64,000 nt of DNA from Pseudomonas morbosilactucae (GTDB taxonomy: Bacteria; Pseudomonadota; Gammaproteobacteria; Pseudomonadales; Pseudomonadaceae), in assembly GCF_023241715.1 (NCBI RefSeq), contig NZ_JALQCW010000075.1:1-64000 (forward strand), given 5' to 3'. Each line of letters begins with the position of its first letter. The first letter of the stretch is position 1. Shown one piece after another: positions 17,320-24,663 of this stretch. A model generated the notes under the pieces. The model ran no database searches. It was not told the DNA's origin and saw only the letters and a program-made list of their open reading frames with translations. The position numbers and the translations under genes were made by a program.

Positions 17320-17706
17320 ATGAGCAAAAACATCAAAGCCGTACCCACCCAGGAATACACCGCGGTTATCGCTGTCGCCCAGCAATATGCCGACAGCCTG
17401 AAGACAGGCAGCGCACAAGGGCTGGCCGAGGCCTTTCATCAGGATGCCGTCATGTACGGTTTCACCAATGGCCAACTTCTGGGCGGCCCGATCACTAACC
17501 TGTTCGCCTTCGTCGAGACCCATGGCAAGGCACCGGACATCAGCACCCGCCTCGACGTGCTGGCCATCACCCCCACCACCGCCGTGGTACGGGTGGACAT
17601 GGAAAATGATGCCATCGGCGCCGACTACAACGATTACCTGACGCTGATCAAAATCGACGGTCGCTGGCAAGTCATCGCCAAGGTCTACCACCAGTTCGAA
17701 GGCTGA
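17320..17706 (+). CDS. Putative lumazine-binding-like (NTF2-fold) protein 2
   Basis: The 128-residue paralogue of the preceding gene shares the layout QEYTAVIAVAQQYADSLKTG near the start, GQLLGGPITNLFAFV in the middle and YLTLIKIDGRWQVIAKVYHQ at the end. The match is end to end without gaps of note, but identity looks moderate, so the duplication is old. It is 58 nt downstream and likely co-transcribed. The function is unknown; a small-molecule binding or isomerase role is possible for the NTF2 fold. Confidence 0.75.
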   Translation: MSKNIKAVPTQEYTAVIAVAQQYADSLKTGSAQGLAEAFHQDAVMYGFTNGQLLGGPITNLFAFVETHGKAPDISTRLDVLAITPTTAVVRVDMENDAIGADYNDYLTLIKIDGRWQVIAKVYHQFEG

Positions 17707-17768
17707 CGGACCTGCACCGGTTCGCTTGCGCGGGCCGGTGTTACAGCGTCGCTCGGCCAGGAGATTTC

Positions 17769-17948
17769 ATGAACAACGTTTTTATCCTCGGCGGTGCGGG
17801 CAAAATCGCCCGGCGCCTTGCTCCACAACGGGTGGCCCGCGGTCACCAGCCTCGCTCGCTGTACCGCCATTCGTCACAGGCCCAGGAGCTTGAGGCCCAG
17901 GGCGACACTCCGGTTGGTGAGGCAATTCAGCGATTGGCTCGCGATTGA
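17769..17948 (+). pseudogene. Remnant of an NAD(P)-binding (SDR/NmrA-like) gene, internally deleted
   Basis: The 59-codon frame starts MNNVFILGGAGKIARRLAP, a complete Rossmann nucleotide-binding start with GGAGKI. It continues to residue 46 as in NAD(P)H-binding SDR proteins of about 210 residues. It then jumps to GDTPVGEAIQRLARD, which resembles the C-terminal end of the same family. About 150 residues are lost in frame. Two copies of the short motif GGCCCAGG lie near the join and could have mediated the deletion. It is co-linear with an intact NAD(P)-binding gene immediately downstream. Confidence 0.7.
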
Positions 17949-17974
17949 ACATCAAAACGAACAAGGAGCGAACC

Positions 17975-18616
17975 GTGAAATTGCTGTTGATCGGTGCCAG
18001 TGGATGGGTTGGGCGCCATGTTCTGGAGCTGGCGCTGGCGGACCCACGGGTCAGCGTTGTGTACGCCCCGACACGCCGGGCATTGGCGCACCATCCGAAA
18101 CTCATCGCGCCCATCACGGACTTCCAGCGCCTGGATCATCAGGCCCCCTGGTGGCACGTCGATGCGCTGATCTGCACCCTGGGTACGACCTTGAAAGCTG
18201 CGGGCTCCAGGCCGGCGTTCAGGCAAGTCGATCATGACTACCCGCTGGCCGTCGCCCAACTGGCACGCCGCCGTGGTACGCCGACCTATGTGCTCAATTC
18301 AGCCATCGGCGCCGACGCCCAATCGCGGTTCTTTTACAACCGGGTCAAAGGCGAGCTGGAGCGGGAACTGGCGCAGGTGGGTTTTGACTCCCTGACCTAT
18401 GTCCGGCCCGGCGTCATCGGTGGCCGGCGTGAAGAAGTCCGGCCTGGCGAGCGCGTGCTGGTGGCCTGCCTGAAGTGGGCCGGCCCCTTGCTACCTCGAC
18501 GGTGGCGCCTGAATCCGCCCTTGGTCATCGCCCGCGCCTTGCTGGAGGCCGCCATTGCTCAAGCCCCCGGCACTCGGGTGGTGACGTCCGAGCGCCTGGT
18601 CCAGAGCGCCTCGTAA
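17975..18616 (+). CDS. NAD(P)H-binding oxidoreductase (atypical SDR, Htatip2-like)
   Basis: The 213-residue protein opens VKLLLIGASGWVGRHVLEL, a GxxGxxG nucleotide-binding loop. ICTLGTTLKAAGS near 62 and FYNRVKGELERELAQVGF near 118 (YxxxK-type) match the Htatip2/YbjT-like atypical SDRs. The GTG start at 17975 is preferred because AAGGAG lies 7 nt before it; the longer frame overlaps the preceding remnant. The catalytic role is unknown. It lies in a run of plus-strand genes from 16878 to 19123 that look like one operon. Confidence 0.8.
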   Translation: MKLLLIGASGWVGRHVLELALADPRVSVVYAPTRRALAHHPKLIAPITDFQRLDHQAPWWHVDALICTLGTTLKAAGSRPAFRQVDHDYPLAVAQLARRRGTPTYVLNSAIGADAQSRFFYNRVKGELERELAQVGFDSLTYVRPGVIGGRREEVRPGERVLVACLKWAGPLLPRRWRLNPPLVIARALLEAAIAQAPGTRVVTSERLVQSAS

Positions 18617-18673
18617 ACGCCTCGCCCTCCCCTGCATACACCTGAACATCACCCAAGATTGAGGTTTTAAACC

Positions 18674-19123
18674 ATGGCAAACGTTGAGTACTGCGCCCTC
18701 ATTGAGGCCGACGCCGCTCGTGTCTGGAATGTTCTGAAGCAATTCGGCCAGATCAGCCAATGGCACCCCGCGATCCCCGAAAGCTTCATTGAAGATGGCC
18801 AGCCAGACGGCCTGGTCGGCTGCATTCGGCGATTGACCTTGCAAGACGGTGCGATTCTGCGTGAAAAACTGCTGGCCGTTGATGAAACCAATCTGCTGTT
18901 CTCCTACCGCTTTGAAGAAGCACCGCTGCCCGTGGACAACTACGTGGCCCGCGTGAAGTTGATTCCACTGACAGGGAAAAACCAGACGCTCATCCAGTGG
19001 TCGGCACGTTTCGATACCCGCCACCCCGACCCTCAGGGCGAGCAGGCTGCCGGTATTCAATCGCTGATCGAGGGCGGCCACCAAAGCCTTCAACGCTACC
19101 TCAACGACAACCTGGCGGCGTAA
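18674..19123 (+). CDS. SRPBCC-family protein (polyketide cyclase/dehydrase-like)
   Basis: The 149-residue protein has a START-like helix-grip fold pattern. It begins VEYCALIEADAARVWNVLKQFGQISQWHP, the N-terminal strand and helix of the family. A central strand VGCIRRLTL follows, and the long C-terminal helix is IQSLIEGGHQSLQRYLND. Members bind hydrophobic ligands. It is the last gene of the plus-strand run and converges with a TetR gene 42 nt further on. Substrate and role are unknown. Confidence 0.82.
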   Translation: MANVEYCALIEADAARVWNVLKQFGQISQWHPAIPESFIEDGQPDGLVGCIRRLTLQDGAILREKLLAVDETNLLFSYRFEEAPLPVDNYVARVKLIPLTGKNQTLIQWSARFDTRHPDPQGEQAAGIQSLIEGGHQSLQRYLNDNLAA

Positions 19124-19165
19124 GCCCATCGCCCCGGACACAGAGGTGTGACCGGGGCGTTGGAC

Positions 19166-19753
19166 TCAAGGCTGTGACAGAAGACGGCGACTCATTTGCG
19201 TCGCGACGTCAAAGGGCTGCGGGGTTCTGCTGAGTTTGACCAGCAGGGAGGCACCTAACCACATCTGGTAAAGCGCCGCGGCCAGGGTGGCTGCATCGGC
19301 GGTTGCCGCGATAGACCCGTCCACCTTCCCCTGCTCGACACAACGGGTGATCCGCTGGACGATCAGGGCGGTGCCTTTTTCGAGCACGGCACGCATGTTC
19401 TCGGACAGATCACACACTTCGGCCCCTAGCTTGACCACCAGGCATTTCTGGTCAGTGTGATCAAACGCCTGGGTGTCGGCCCAGTAACGCAGGTAGCTCA
19501 GCAGCCGCTCCGCACCCGCCCCCTCGCCGACCAGCAGCGAATCGACCCGCGCGATGTAGTCCTGGAAATACTCGTCCAGCAGCGCTTGGCCAAACTCGTC
19601 CTTGGAGCGGAAGTAGTGATAGAAGGAGCCCTTGGGCACGCCTGCGGCAGACAGGATTTCGGTCAGCCCGACAGCCGTGTAGCCCTTGTGGGTCATGAGC
19701 GACCGGGCAACATCGATGATGTGCTGGCGCATGTCGTTGAGGGGTCTTTTCAT
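19166..19753 (-). CDS. TetR-family repressor, paralogue of the NemR-like protein
   Basis: The 195-residue protein is strikingly similar to the TetR at 9814-10395: THKGYTAVGLTEILSAAGVPKGSFYHYFRSKDEFGQALL aligns with its helix-turn-helix, and CLVVKLGAEVCDLSENMR with its cysteine-containing ligand domain. The ATG at 19753 (MKRPLND) is preferred over the 11-residue longer frame. A degenerate relative of the 16-bp operator (ATCGATCCATCGTCTGG, about 19777-19793) precedes it, so cross-talk between the two repressors is possible. The convergent SRPBCC gene is its left neighbour. Confidence 0.85.
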   Translation of the reverse strand: MKRPLNDMRQHIIDVARSLMTHKGYTAVGLTEILSAAGVPKGSFYHYFRSKDEFGQALLDEYFQDYIARVDSLLVGEGAGAERLLSYLRYWADTQAFDHTDQKCLVVKLGAEVCDLSENMRAVLEKGTALIVQRITRCVEQGKVDGSIAATADAATLAAALYQMWLGASLLVKLSRTPQPFDVATQMSRRLLSQP

Positions 19754-19918
19754 AGTGCGCGGCATGCTAGCAAAAAATCGATCCATCGTCTGGCTGCTCC
19801 CTCAAGCAGCCCTCGCACACACGGCGTGTCTCGGAGCCCGGCCCGACCGGCGTCATATCCCAGCCCATTACAAAAAAAATAAATATATCCATGCCCAGAA
19901 CACAATTAATATTTGCCA

Positions 19919-20794
19919 ATGATTAAAGAACTGAAAACATTCATCGCCGTGGCGAGAGAAGGCACCTTTGCGGCTGCCGGCAGCAAGATTGGCCTGACCC
20001 AGGCCGCCGTCAGTGCCCAAATGCAGCGCCTTGAGGCGGAGCTTGGGGTCGAACTGTTCGATCGCAAAGGACGTTCCGCCCACCTGAACCGAATGGGCCA
20101 TCAGGTTCTGCTGCAGGGGCAGGAGCTGGTCCGTCAGTTCAGCAATCTCGGCACTACCACCGTGGGGCTGCCCGCCAGTGTCCTGGTCACCATTGGCGCC
20201 ATTGCCTCTGTGCAGCGCTCCTTCCTGCCCGACGCCCTCGCGCACTTTCAGCAGCAGTGCCCGGAATGCCGCAGCCGCGTGATCCCTGGGCTCTCCATGG
20301 AGTTGGTCAACCAGGTGGATGCCGGCGAGATCGACATGGCGGCAATTATTCGCCCGCCGTTTTCACTGCAAAGCGACCTGCGTTGGACAACCTTGGCGCG
20401 TGAGCCCTACCGACTCATTGTGCCGGTCGATATGCCGGGGGATGACTGGTCGGAACTGGTTTCCAGCCAGCCCTTCATCCGCTACGACCGCTCGTCTTTC
20501 GGTGGCCGGCAGGTGGATCGCTTCCTGCGCCAAACCCACGTGTCGTTGCGCGAGGTCTGCGAACTCGATGAGCTGGACGCAATCATCAAGCTGGTCGCCA
20601 ATGGCGTCGGCGTGGCATTGGTCCCTGAAACCGCCACGCATCAGGGATGGCCTCCTGAAGTACGCGTGCTGGACTTGAAGCAACGGACCTTCCACCGCGA
20701 TATCGGCCTGGTGCATCGCGCACGCAGAAGCCTGACGGAACCGGTGAAGGTGCTGGCCCAGTTGATGACCGAGCAGGTGCAGAAAAAGCAGTAG
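19919..20794 (+). CDS. LysR-family transcriptional regulator
   Basis: The 291-residue regulator has its winged helix at 1-60 (FIAVAREGTFAAAGSKIGLTQAAVSAQMQRLEAELG and LFDRKGRS). The effector-binding domain follows at about 88-285. The ATG at 19919 (MIKELKTF) is used; no convincing ribosome-binding site precedes it, and the upstream 60 nt are A/T-rich. The divergent neighbour is the TetR gene at 19166-19753. The downstream convergent neighbour is a dicarboxylate symporter gene. The target is not evident. Confidence 0.86.
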   Translation: MIKELKTFIAVAREGTFAAAGSKIGLTQAAVSAQMQRLEAELGVELFDRKGRSAHLNRMGHQVLLQGQELVRQFSNLGTTTVGLPASVLVTIGAIASVQRSFLPDALAHFQQQCPECRSRVIPGLSMELVNQVDAGEIDMAAIIRPPFSLQSDLRWTTLAREPYRLIVPVDMPGDDWSELVSSQPFIRYDRSSFGGRQVDRFLRQTHVSLREVCELDELDAIIKLVANGVGVALVPETATHQGWPPEVRVLDLKQRTFHRDIGLVHRARRSLTEPVKVLAQLMTEQVQKKQ

Positions 20795-20855
20795 AACAGC
20801 GCTGGGCGCTCATCGAGGGGAACGCGTCGTTATTAGCGGCACCGCGAAAAGCAAA

Positions 20856-20892
20856 AGAGCCCTCGGCATGGGGCACGCCGAAGACTCTTTTT
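20856..20892. terminator. Bidirectional terminator between the LysR and symporter genes
   Basis: An imperfect hairpin has arms AGAGCCCTCGGC and GCCGAAGACTCT around a 9-nt loop. It is followed by TTTTT on the plus strand and preceded by an A-rich stretch that gives T-richness on the minus strand. It lies between two convergent genes. Confidence 0.6.
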
Positions 20893-20902
20893 CAGGGGAG
20901 GG

Positions 20903-22162
20903 TTAAGCCTTGTGTTCCATTGCCTCGACGGATGAAGGTTCGAGGCTGGCCTTCTCCCACTTGGCGATGACCAAGGGGGCAATGGCGTTGCCCAAGACAT
21001 TCAAGGTGGTGGTTCCGCTATCGATGATTCTGAAGATGCCTGCGATCAATGCGACCCCTTCCAACGGCAGCCCGGCAGAGGCCAGGGTGGCCGACAGAAT
21101 GATGATGGCAAAGCCCGGAACGCCAGCAGCGCCTTTAGAGGTCAACACCATCGTCACCACCAGCAGTATCTGCTGAGTCAACGACAGATCGATGCCATAC
21201 AACTGAGCGATAAATATCGTCGCCACACCGAGAAAAATGGAAGCACCGTCCAGGTTGAAGGCGTACCCCACCGGGACCACGAAGCTGACGATCCGTTGAG
21301 GAACACCGTAGTTCTCCAACTTCTTCATCAACTGCGGCATGACCGCCGCCGACGCCGCACTGGAGAACGCCAGAATCAGCTCATCGCGGAAGTACTTGAT
21401 CAACCTGAAGATGTTTTCGCCAATCAGATAGCAAATCCCCCCCAGGAACACCAAGGCAAAGCTGATCAACGCGAGGTACACCACGCCAATCAACTTGAGC
21501 AGCGGCAACAACGAGGCGAAGCCAAACGTGGCCACCGTCGCGCCGATCATGCCGAACACGCCGATTGGCGCATAAGCCATGACAAACGAGACCACTTTGA
21601 ACATCGCATCCGACAAGCCCTGGACCACCGCTATGACCGGTGCGCTTTTCTGTTTGGGCAATGTGTTCAACGCCATTCCCAGAAGCACGGCAAAGAACAG
21701 CACCGACAGCAACTTGCCTTCCGACATCGCCACAATCACGTTATCGGGAACAATGTTCTGCAAGATAATCAGGGCGCCTTTCGAAGGCTCCATGTTGACC
21801 GTTGATGTGCTGTGGGAGATGCCGGCAATTTCAGTGCCTTGGCCAGGTTCAAAGAAATTAGCAAAACACAGACCTAGGACAATCGCCAAACTGGTAATCG
21901 CAAAGAAGTAAGCCAGCGACTTCGCCCCCATGCGACCAAAGGACTTGTTATCACCGCCACCGGCAATACCGAGGATCATGCAGCAAAAAACAATGGGCAC
22001 TACCACCATCTTCATCATCTTGATAAAGATGTCGCCAAGGGGTTTAAGAATTTCGGTACTGACCCAAACCTGATGTTGCGGATGAGTATTGAAGTACCAA
22101 CCAACGAGCACGCCAAGCAACAGCCCGGCAACAATTTGCCAAACCAATGGGATACGTTTCAT
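20903..22162 (-). CDS. Dicarboxylate/amino acid:cation symporter (DAACS family)
   Basis: The 419-residue inner-membrane protein has eight hydrophobic helices and two re-entrant loops. FVVPVGYAFNLDGASIFLGV near 290 is the family signature, and VLTSKGAAGVPGFAIIIL with GIFRIIDSGTTTLNVLGNA completes the substrate and cation site. Relatives (GltP, DctA) take up glutamate, aspartate or C4-dicarboxylates with protons or sodium. Single-gene unit; the ATG at 22162 is preceded by a purine-rich stretch. Exact substrate unknown. Confidence 0.9.
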   Translation of the reverse strand: MKRIPLVWQIVAGLLLGVLVGWYFNTHPQHQVWVSTEILKPLGDIFIKMMKMVVVPIVFCCMILGIAGGGDNKSFGRMGAKSLAYFFAITSLAIVLGLCFANFFEPGQGTEIAGISHSTSTVNMEPSKGALIILQNIVPDNVIVAMSEGKLLSVLFFAVLLGMALNTLPKQKSAPVIAVVQGLSDAMFKVVSFVMAYAPIGVFGMIGATVATFGFASLLPLLKLIGVVYLALISFALVFLGGICYLIGENIFRLIKYFRDELILAFSSAASAAVMPQLMKKLENYGVPQRIVSFVVPVGYAFNLDGASIFLGVATIFIAQLYGIDLSLTQQILLVVTMVLTSKGAAGVPGFAIIILSATLASAGLPLEGVALIAGIFRIIDSGTTTLNVLGNAIAPLVIAKWEKASLEPSSVEAMEHKA

Positions 22163-22272
22163 GTCTAGCCTTTTTTTTGGAATGAAAGGACTGCTAGAGG
22201 GCAGTAGCTAGATTCATGAGCTTCCAGCTCATTTAGGGATTCCTGGCGCAATGGGCTTGCGCCAGGTTTTTA

Positions 22273-22698
22273 TTATTTTGCGAAGAGCTGACTCATATCC
22301 TTGAATGCCTTGAACTCAAGCGCATTACCACAGGGGTCGAACAGGAACATGGTGGCTTGTTCACCCACCTGCCCTTTGAATCGAATGTAGGGTTCGATCA
22401 CAAACTCAGTACCAAAGGACTTCAAACGCTCGGCCAGGGCTTCCCATTGTGCCCACTGCAAAATGATGCCGAAGTGCGGCACCGGTACATCGTGGCCATC
22501 AACCGGGTTGCTGTGCACACTCTCTTGGGACGCCGTCTTTGGGTGTTCGTGAATAACCAATTGGTGACCATAAAAATCAAAGTCGACCCACTGATGACTG
22601 GAACGCCCCTCGGAAAGACCGAACACTTCACCGTAAAAGTTACGTGCAGCGGCCAGGTCATAAACAGGAATTGCCAGGTGGAAAGGAGAAAGACTCAT
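22273..22698 (-). CDS. VOC-family (glyoxalase/dioxygenase superfamily) protein
   Basis: The 141-residue protein shows one VOC module pair: [23 protein letters not shown] at the start (metal-binding His near 7), HFGIIL near 73 and [15 protein letters not shown] at the end, which carries a likely metal-binding Glu. Such proteins are metal-dependent dioxygenases, lyases or resistance proteins. The start MSLSPF at 22698 has AGTCCTGATG before it; the upstream extension to 22740 is not supported. The gene is preceded by a very A/T-rich region (22760-22855). Confidence 0.8.
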   Translation of the reverse strand: MSLSPFHLAIPVYDLAAARNFYGEVFGLSEGRSSHQWVDFDFYGHQLVIHEHPKTASQESVHSNPVDGHDVPVPHFGIILQWAQWEALAERLKSFGTEFVIEPYIRFKGQVGEQATMFLFDPCGNALEFKAFKDMSQLFAK

Positions 22699-22988
22699 CA
22701 GGACTCCGATTACAGTTTTTATTGGCTTATGAAGTCGCACAGCACACTGGCTGTCCGACGGCTTTTTTCAAGTTGGATTTATGCTAAAGCTGTAACCACT
22801 TTAAAAAAATCAATATATATTTTTCACAAGCACAAATTATTTTTGTATTTTTCAGCGCCGAATCCCCGGCAAGAAATCCTCCGTCAAGGCGTCTACGCAG
22901 CGCCTGAAGCCCGGTGTCACAATTCGGGTCAAAAGGGACGGCTGTTGGTTCATATCGATAAAACCGCCGAAAAGTGCCCGGGCAAAGC
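22699..22988. other. Gene-free, markedly A/T-rich stretch
   Basis: No coding frame here looks real; the local frames are short and compositionally odd. The section 22760-22855 is far richer in A and T than its surroundings (runs such as ATATATATTTTTC). It lies upstream of the leftward VOC gene and could hold its promoter and nucleoid-protein binding sites. Confidence 0.5.
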
Positions 22989-23014
22989 AAAAAAAAGCCC
23001 TCGTCGCGGAGGGC
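22989..23014 (-). terminator. Intrinsic terminator of the AhpD-like operon
   Basis: On the minus strand GCCCTC pairs with GAGGGC across a 6-nt loop and is followed by eight T residues. This is a textbook rho-independent terminator 42 nt after the stop of the gene at 23056. Confidence 0.85.
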
Positions 23015-23055
23015 TTTCTATTAGCAGTGTGGCTCAGCGAGGTTGGTCACGAACC

Positions 23056-23487
23056 TTAGAGTTTCATCCCTACCGCAAGGCGGTTAAAGGCATTCATCAA
23101 GGCGGCGGCCAAGGTCAGGTCGGAAATCTCGGCGTCGCTGAAGTGGGCTCGCAACGGCTCGTACAGCTCATCGGGTGCACCCTTTTCGCTGACGTGGGTC
23201 AGGGTCTCGGCCCAGGCCAGGGCGGCGCGCTCGCGGTCGTTGAACAGCTCGCTGATGCGCCAGCCGGCGAGGCAATCCAGCTTCTCTTGCGCCACGTCAC
23301 ATTCACGCAGGGTCGCGGAGTGCTTGCCCAGGCAGAAGGCGCAGCCGTTGATCTGCGAGATGCGCAGGTACACCAGCTCCAACAGCGGCAAGCCGAGCGG
23401 GCTCGACGCCAGGGCGGTGTTGCAGGCCAGCAGGCCCTGGTAGGCCGCAGGCGACAGGGAAGGAAACGGCAGTCTGAGTTGGCTCAT
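23056..23487 (-). CDS. Carboxymuconolactone decarboxylase/AhpD-like alkylhydroperoxidase
   Basis: The 143-residue protein carries the redox motif NGCAFCLGKH near residue 47, the CxxC-xxxH signature of the AhpD-like peroxidase core, followed by WRISELFNDRERAALAWAE. The family disposes of alkyl hydroperoxides or acts in related thiol chemistry. It is the last gene of a leftward operon of a GNAT acetyltransferase, a flavin azoreductase (frameshifted) and this protein. It is ended by the terminator at 22989-23014. Divergent MocR regulator upstream. Confidence 0.85.
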   Translation of the reverse strand: MSQLRLPFPSLSPAAYQGLLACNTALASSPLGLPLLELVYLRISQINGCAFCLGKHSATLRECDVAQEKLDCLAGWRISELFNDRERAALAWAETLTHVSEKGAPDELYEPLRAHFSDAEISDLTLAAALMNAFNRLAVGMKL

Positions 23488-23514
23488 GGTGAAACTCCTG
23501 TGTAGAAAAAGGGA

Positions 23515-24134
23515 TCAGGCGCGAACAAGGGGGCTGAACAGCGGCTCCAGTGCCAGTCGCGTGCGGGCCGATTCGAGCGTGGCCGCGACGGCCTCTTCAC
23601 CGAACACCAAGCCCTGGAGGTAGGAAAAGTGCAGGTCGAACAGCCCTAGGGTGTTCAGCACATGCCGCAGGTAGGACGTCAGAAAATCCGGCTGGCGTGC
23701 CGACTCGCCCTGATGAAAGCCGCCGGAACCGACCAGCACATACACCGGGCGTCCCGCAGCAGGCCTGTCTTGCCCTCGGGACCGGAGCTGAAGGTGCGGT
23801 GAATGCGCAGCACGTAGTCGATCCAGAGCTTGAGCGCGGCGGGCAACGTGAAGTTGTGCATCGGGGTGGCAATCAACAGGACGTCGGCGCGCTCCAGTTC
23901 GCTGATCAGTGCTTCGGAAACGTCGAATACCGGTGCGTCGAACGGCGTGGCCGTGGTCAGGGCCCGAGCGTAGTCGCTGCCCAGTGCCGGCGGGGGCTGG
24001 GCCCCCAGGTCACGTTCCACCAGCTCCAGTCGCGGATAGCGCTGGCGCAGTGAGGCCACTAACGCCAGTGCCAACTGGTTGGCATGGGAAACCTGCCCAT
24101 GGGGGCTGGCGTTGATCAATAGCAGGTTATTCAT
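23515..24134 (-). pseudogene. FMN-dependent NADH azoreductase gene with a frameshift
   Basis: The N-terminal part from ATG 24134 reads MNNLLLINASPHGQVSHANQ and ATPMHNFTLPAALKLWIDYV, the AzoR/flavodoxin-2 fold with its FMN loop. Near 23745-23753 the frame breaks; in the next frame the protein resumes perfectly as YVLVGSGGFHQGE and runs to the stop at 23515. A single missing base (expected RPVYVLVGSGG) accounts for it. Joined, the product would be about 206 residues, normal for AzoR. It overlaps the GNAT gene upstream by 4 nt. It is broken as given, or a sequence error. Confidence 0.8.
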
Positions 24135-24577
24135 GCCAGACTCCCGGCGCGAAGGTTTTGGGTGAAGTGCATGCCCCGGGCCAGCAGCCCTTGGCGAAAA
24201 TAGAAGCGTTGGGCCAAGGGCATATGCAGCCCGGTGTCCAGCACCAGGTGATCGCAGCCACGCTGCAGCGCCTCCTGGCGAACCGCAGTCAACAGCCGAC
24301 CGCCCAGACCGCCGCGTTGGAGATCGGGGCTGACCACCAGGTCATCGACGTAGATAAAACGACCGTAGAGCAGGTTTTCCAGCCCGCGATAACCGGCCAG
24401 GCCGGCTATCCGCTCACCGCTCCAGGCCGCCAGCAAGCGGTAGCCCTGTTCAGCCTGGCGCTGCAGTTGGGCAACATAAGCGGCCCGGTCAGTGACATGG
24501 GGGCGCAACACGCGCATCAGCTCGAAACTGGCCGCAAAGGCTTGCGGGCCCTCAAGGTGTTGAAGTGTGTCGGTCAT
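24131..24577 (-). CDS. GNAT-family N-acetyltransferase
   Basis: The 148-residue protein has the acetyl-CoA binding loop VSPDLQRGGLGGRLL near 95 (Q/R-x-x-G-x-G/A) and the preceding strand IYVDDLVV. The ATG at 24577 (MTDTLQHLEG) is favoured; the 42-residue longer frame crosses the divergent promoter of the MocR gene. It is the first gene of the leftward operon and overlaps the azoreductase start by 4 nt, suggesting coupling. The acceptor molecule is unknown. Confidence 0.85.
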   Translation of the reverse strand: MTDTLQHLEGPQAFAASFELMRVLRPHVTDRAAYVAQLQRQAEQGYRLLAAWSGERIAGLAGYRGLENLLYGRFIYVDDLVVSPDLQRGGLGGRLLTAVRQEALQRGCDHLVLDTGLHMPLAQRFYFRQGLLARGMHFTQNLRAGSLA

Positions 24578-24604
24578 GGGCGTGGTCCGCTGAGAGAGTT
24601 CGCT

Positions 24605-24616
24605 CACCTTAAGGTG
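24605..24616. promoter_or_regulatory. Palindrome in the GNAT/MocR divergent promoter region
   Basis: The perfect 12-bp palindrome CACCTTAAGGTG lies in the 86-nt gap between the two divergent starts. The short repeats CCTATG and CCTTATG follow. MocR proteins bind such repeats, so this may be the shared operator. Assignment is by position only. Confidence 0.45.
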
Positions 24617-24663
24617 CCTATGCCTTATGCTACAGGGCCGAAAAATGCATAAACGACTAGGCC

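Noticed and set aside
22357-23505. 382-codon plus-strand frame across the VOC and AhpD-like genes
   Set aside because: It runs antisense through two real genes and a terminator; composition is non-protein-like.
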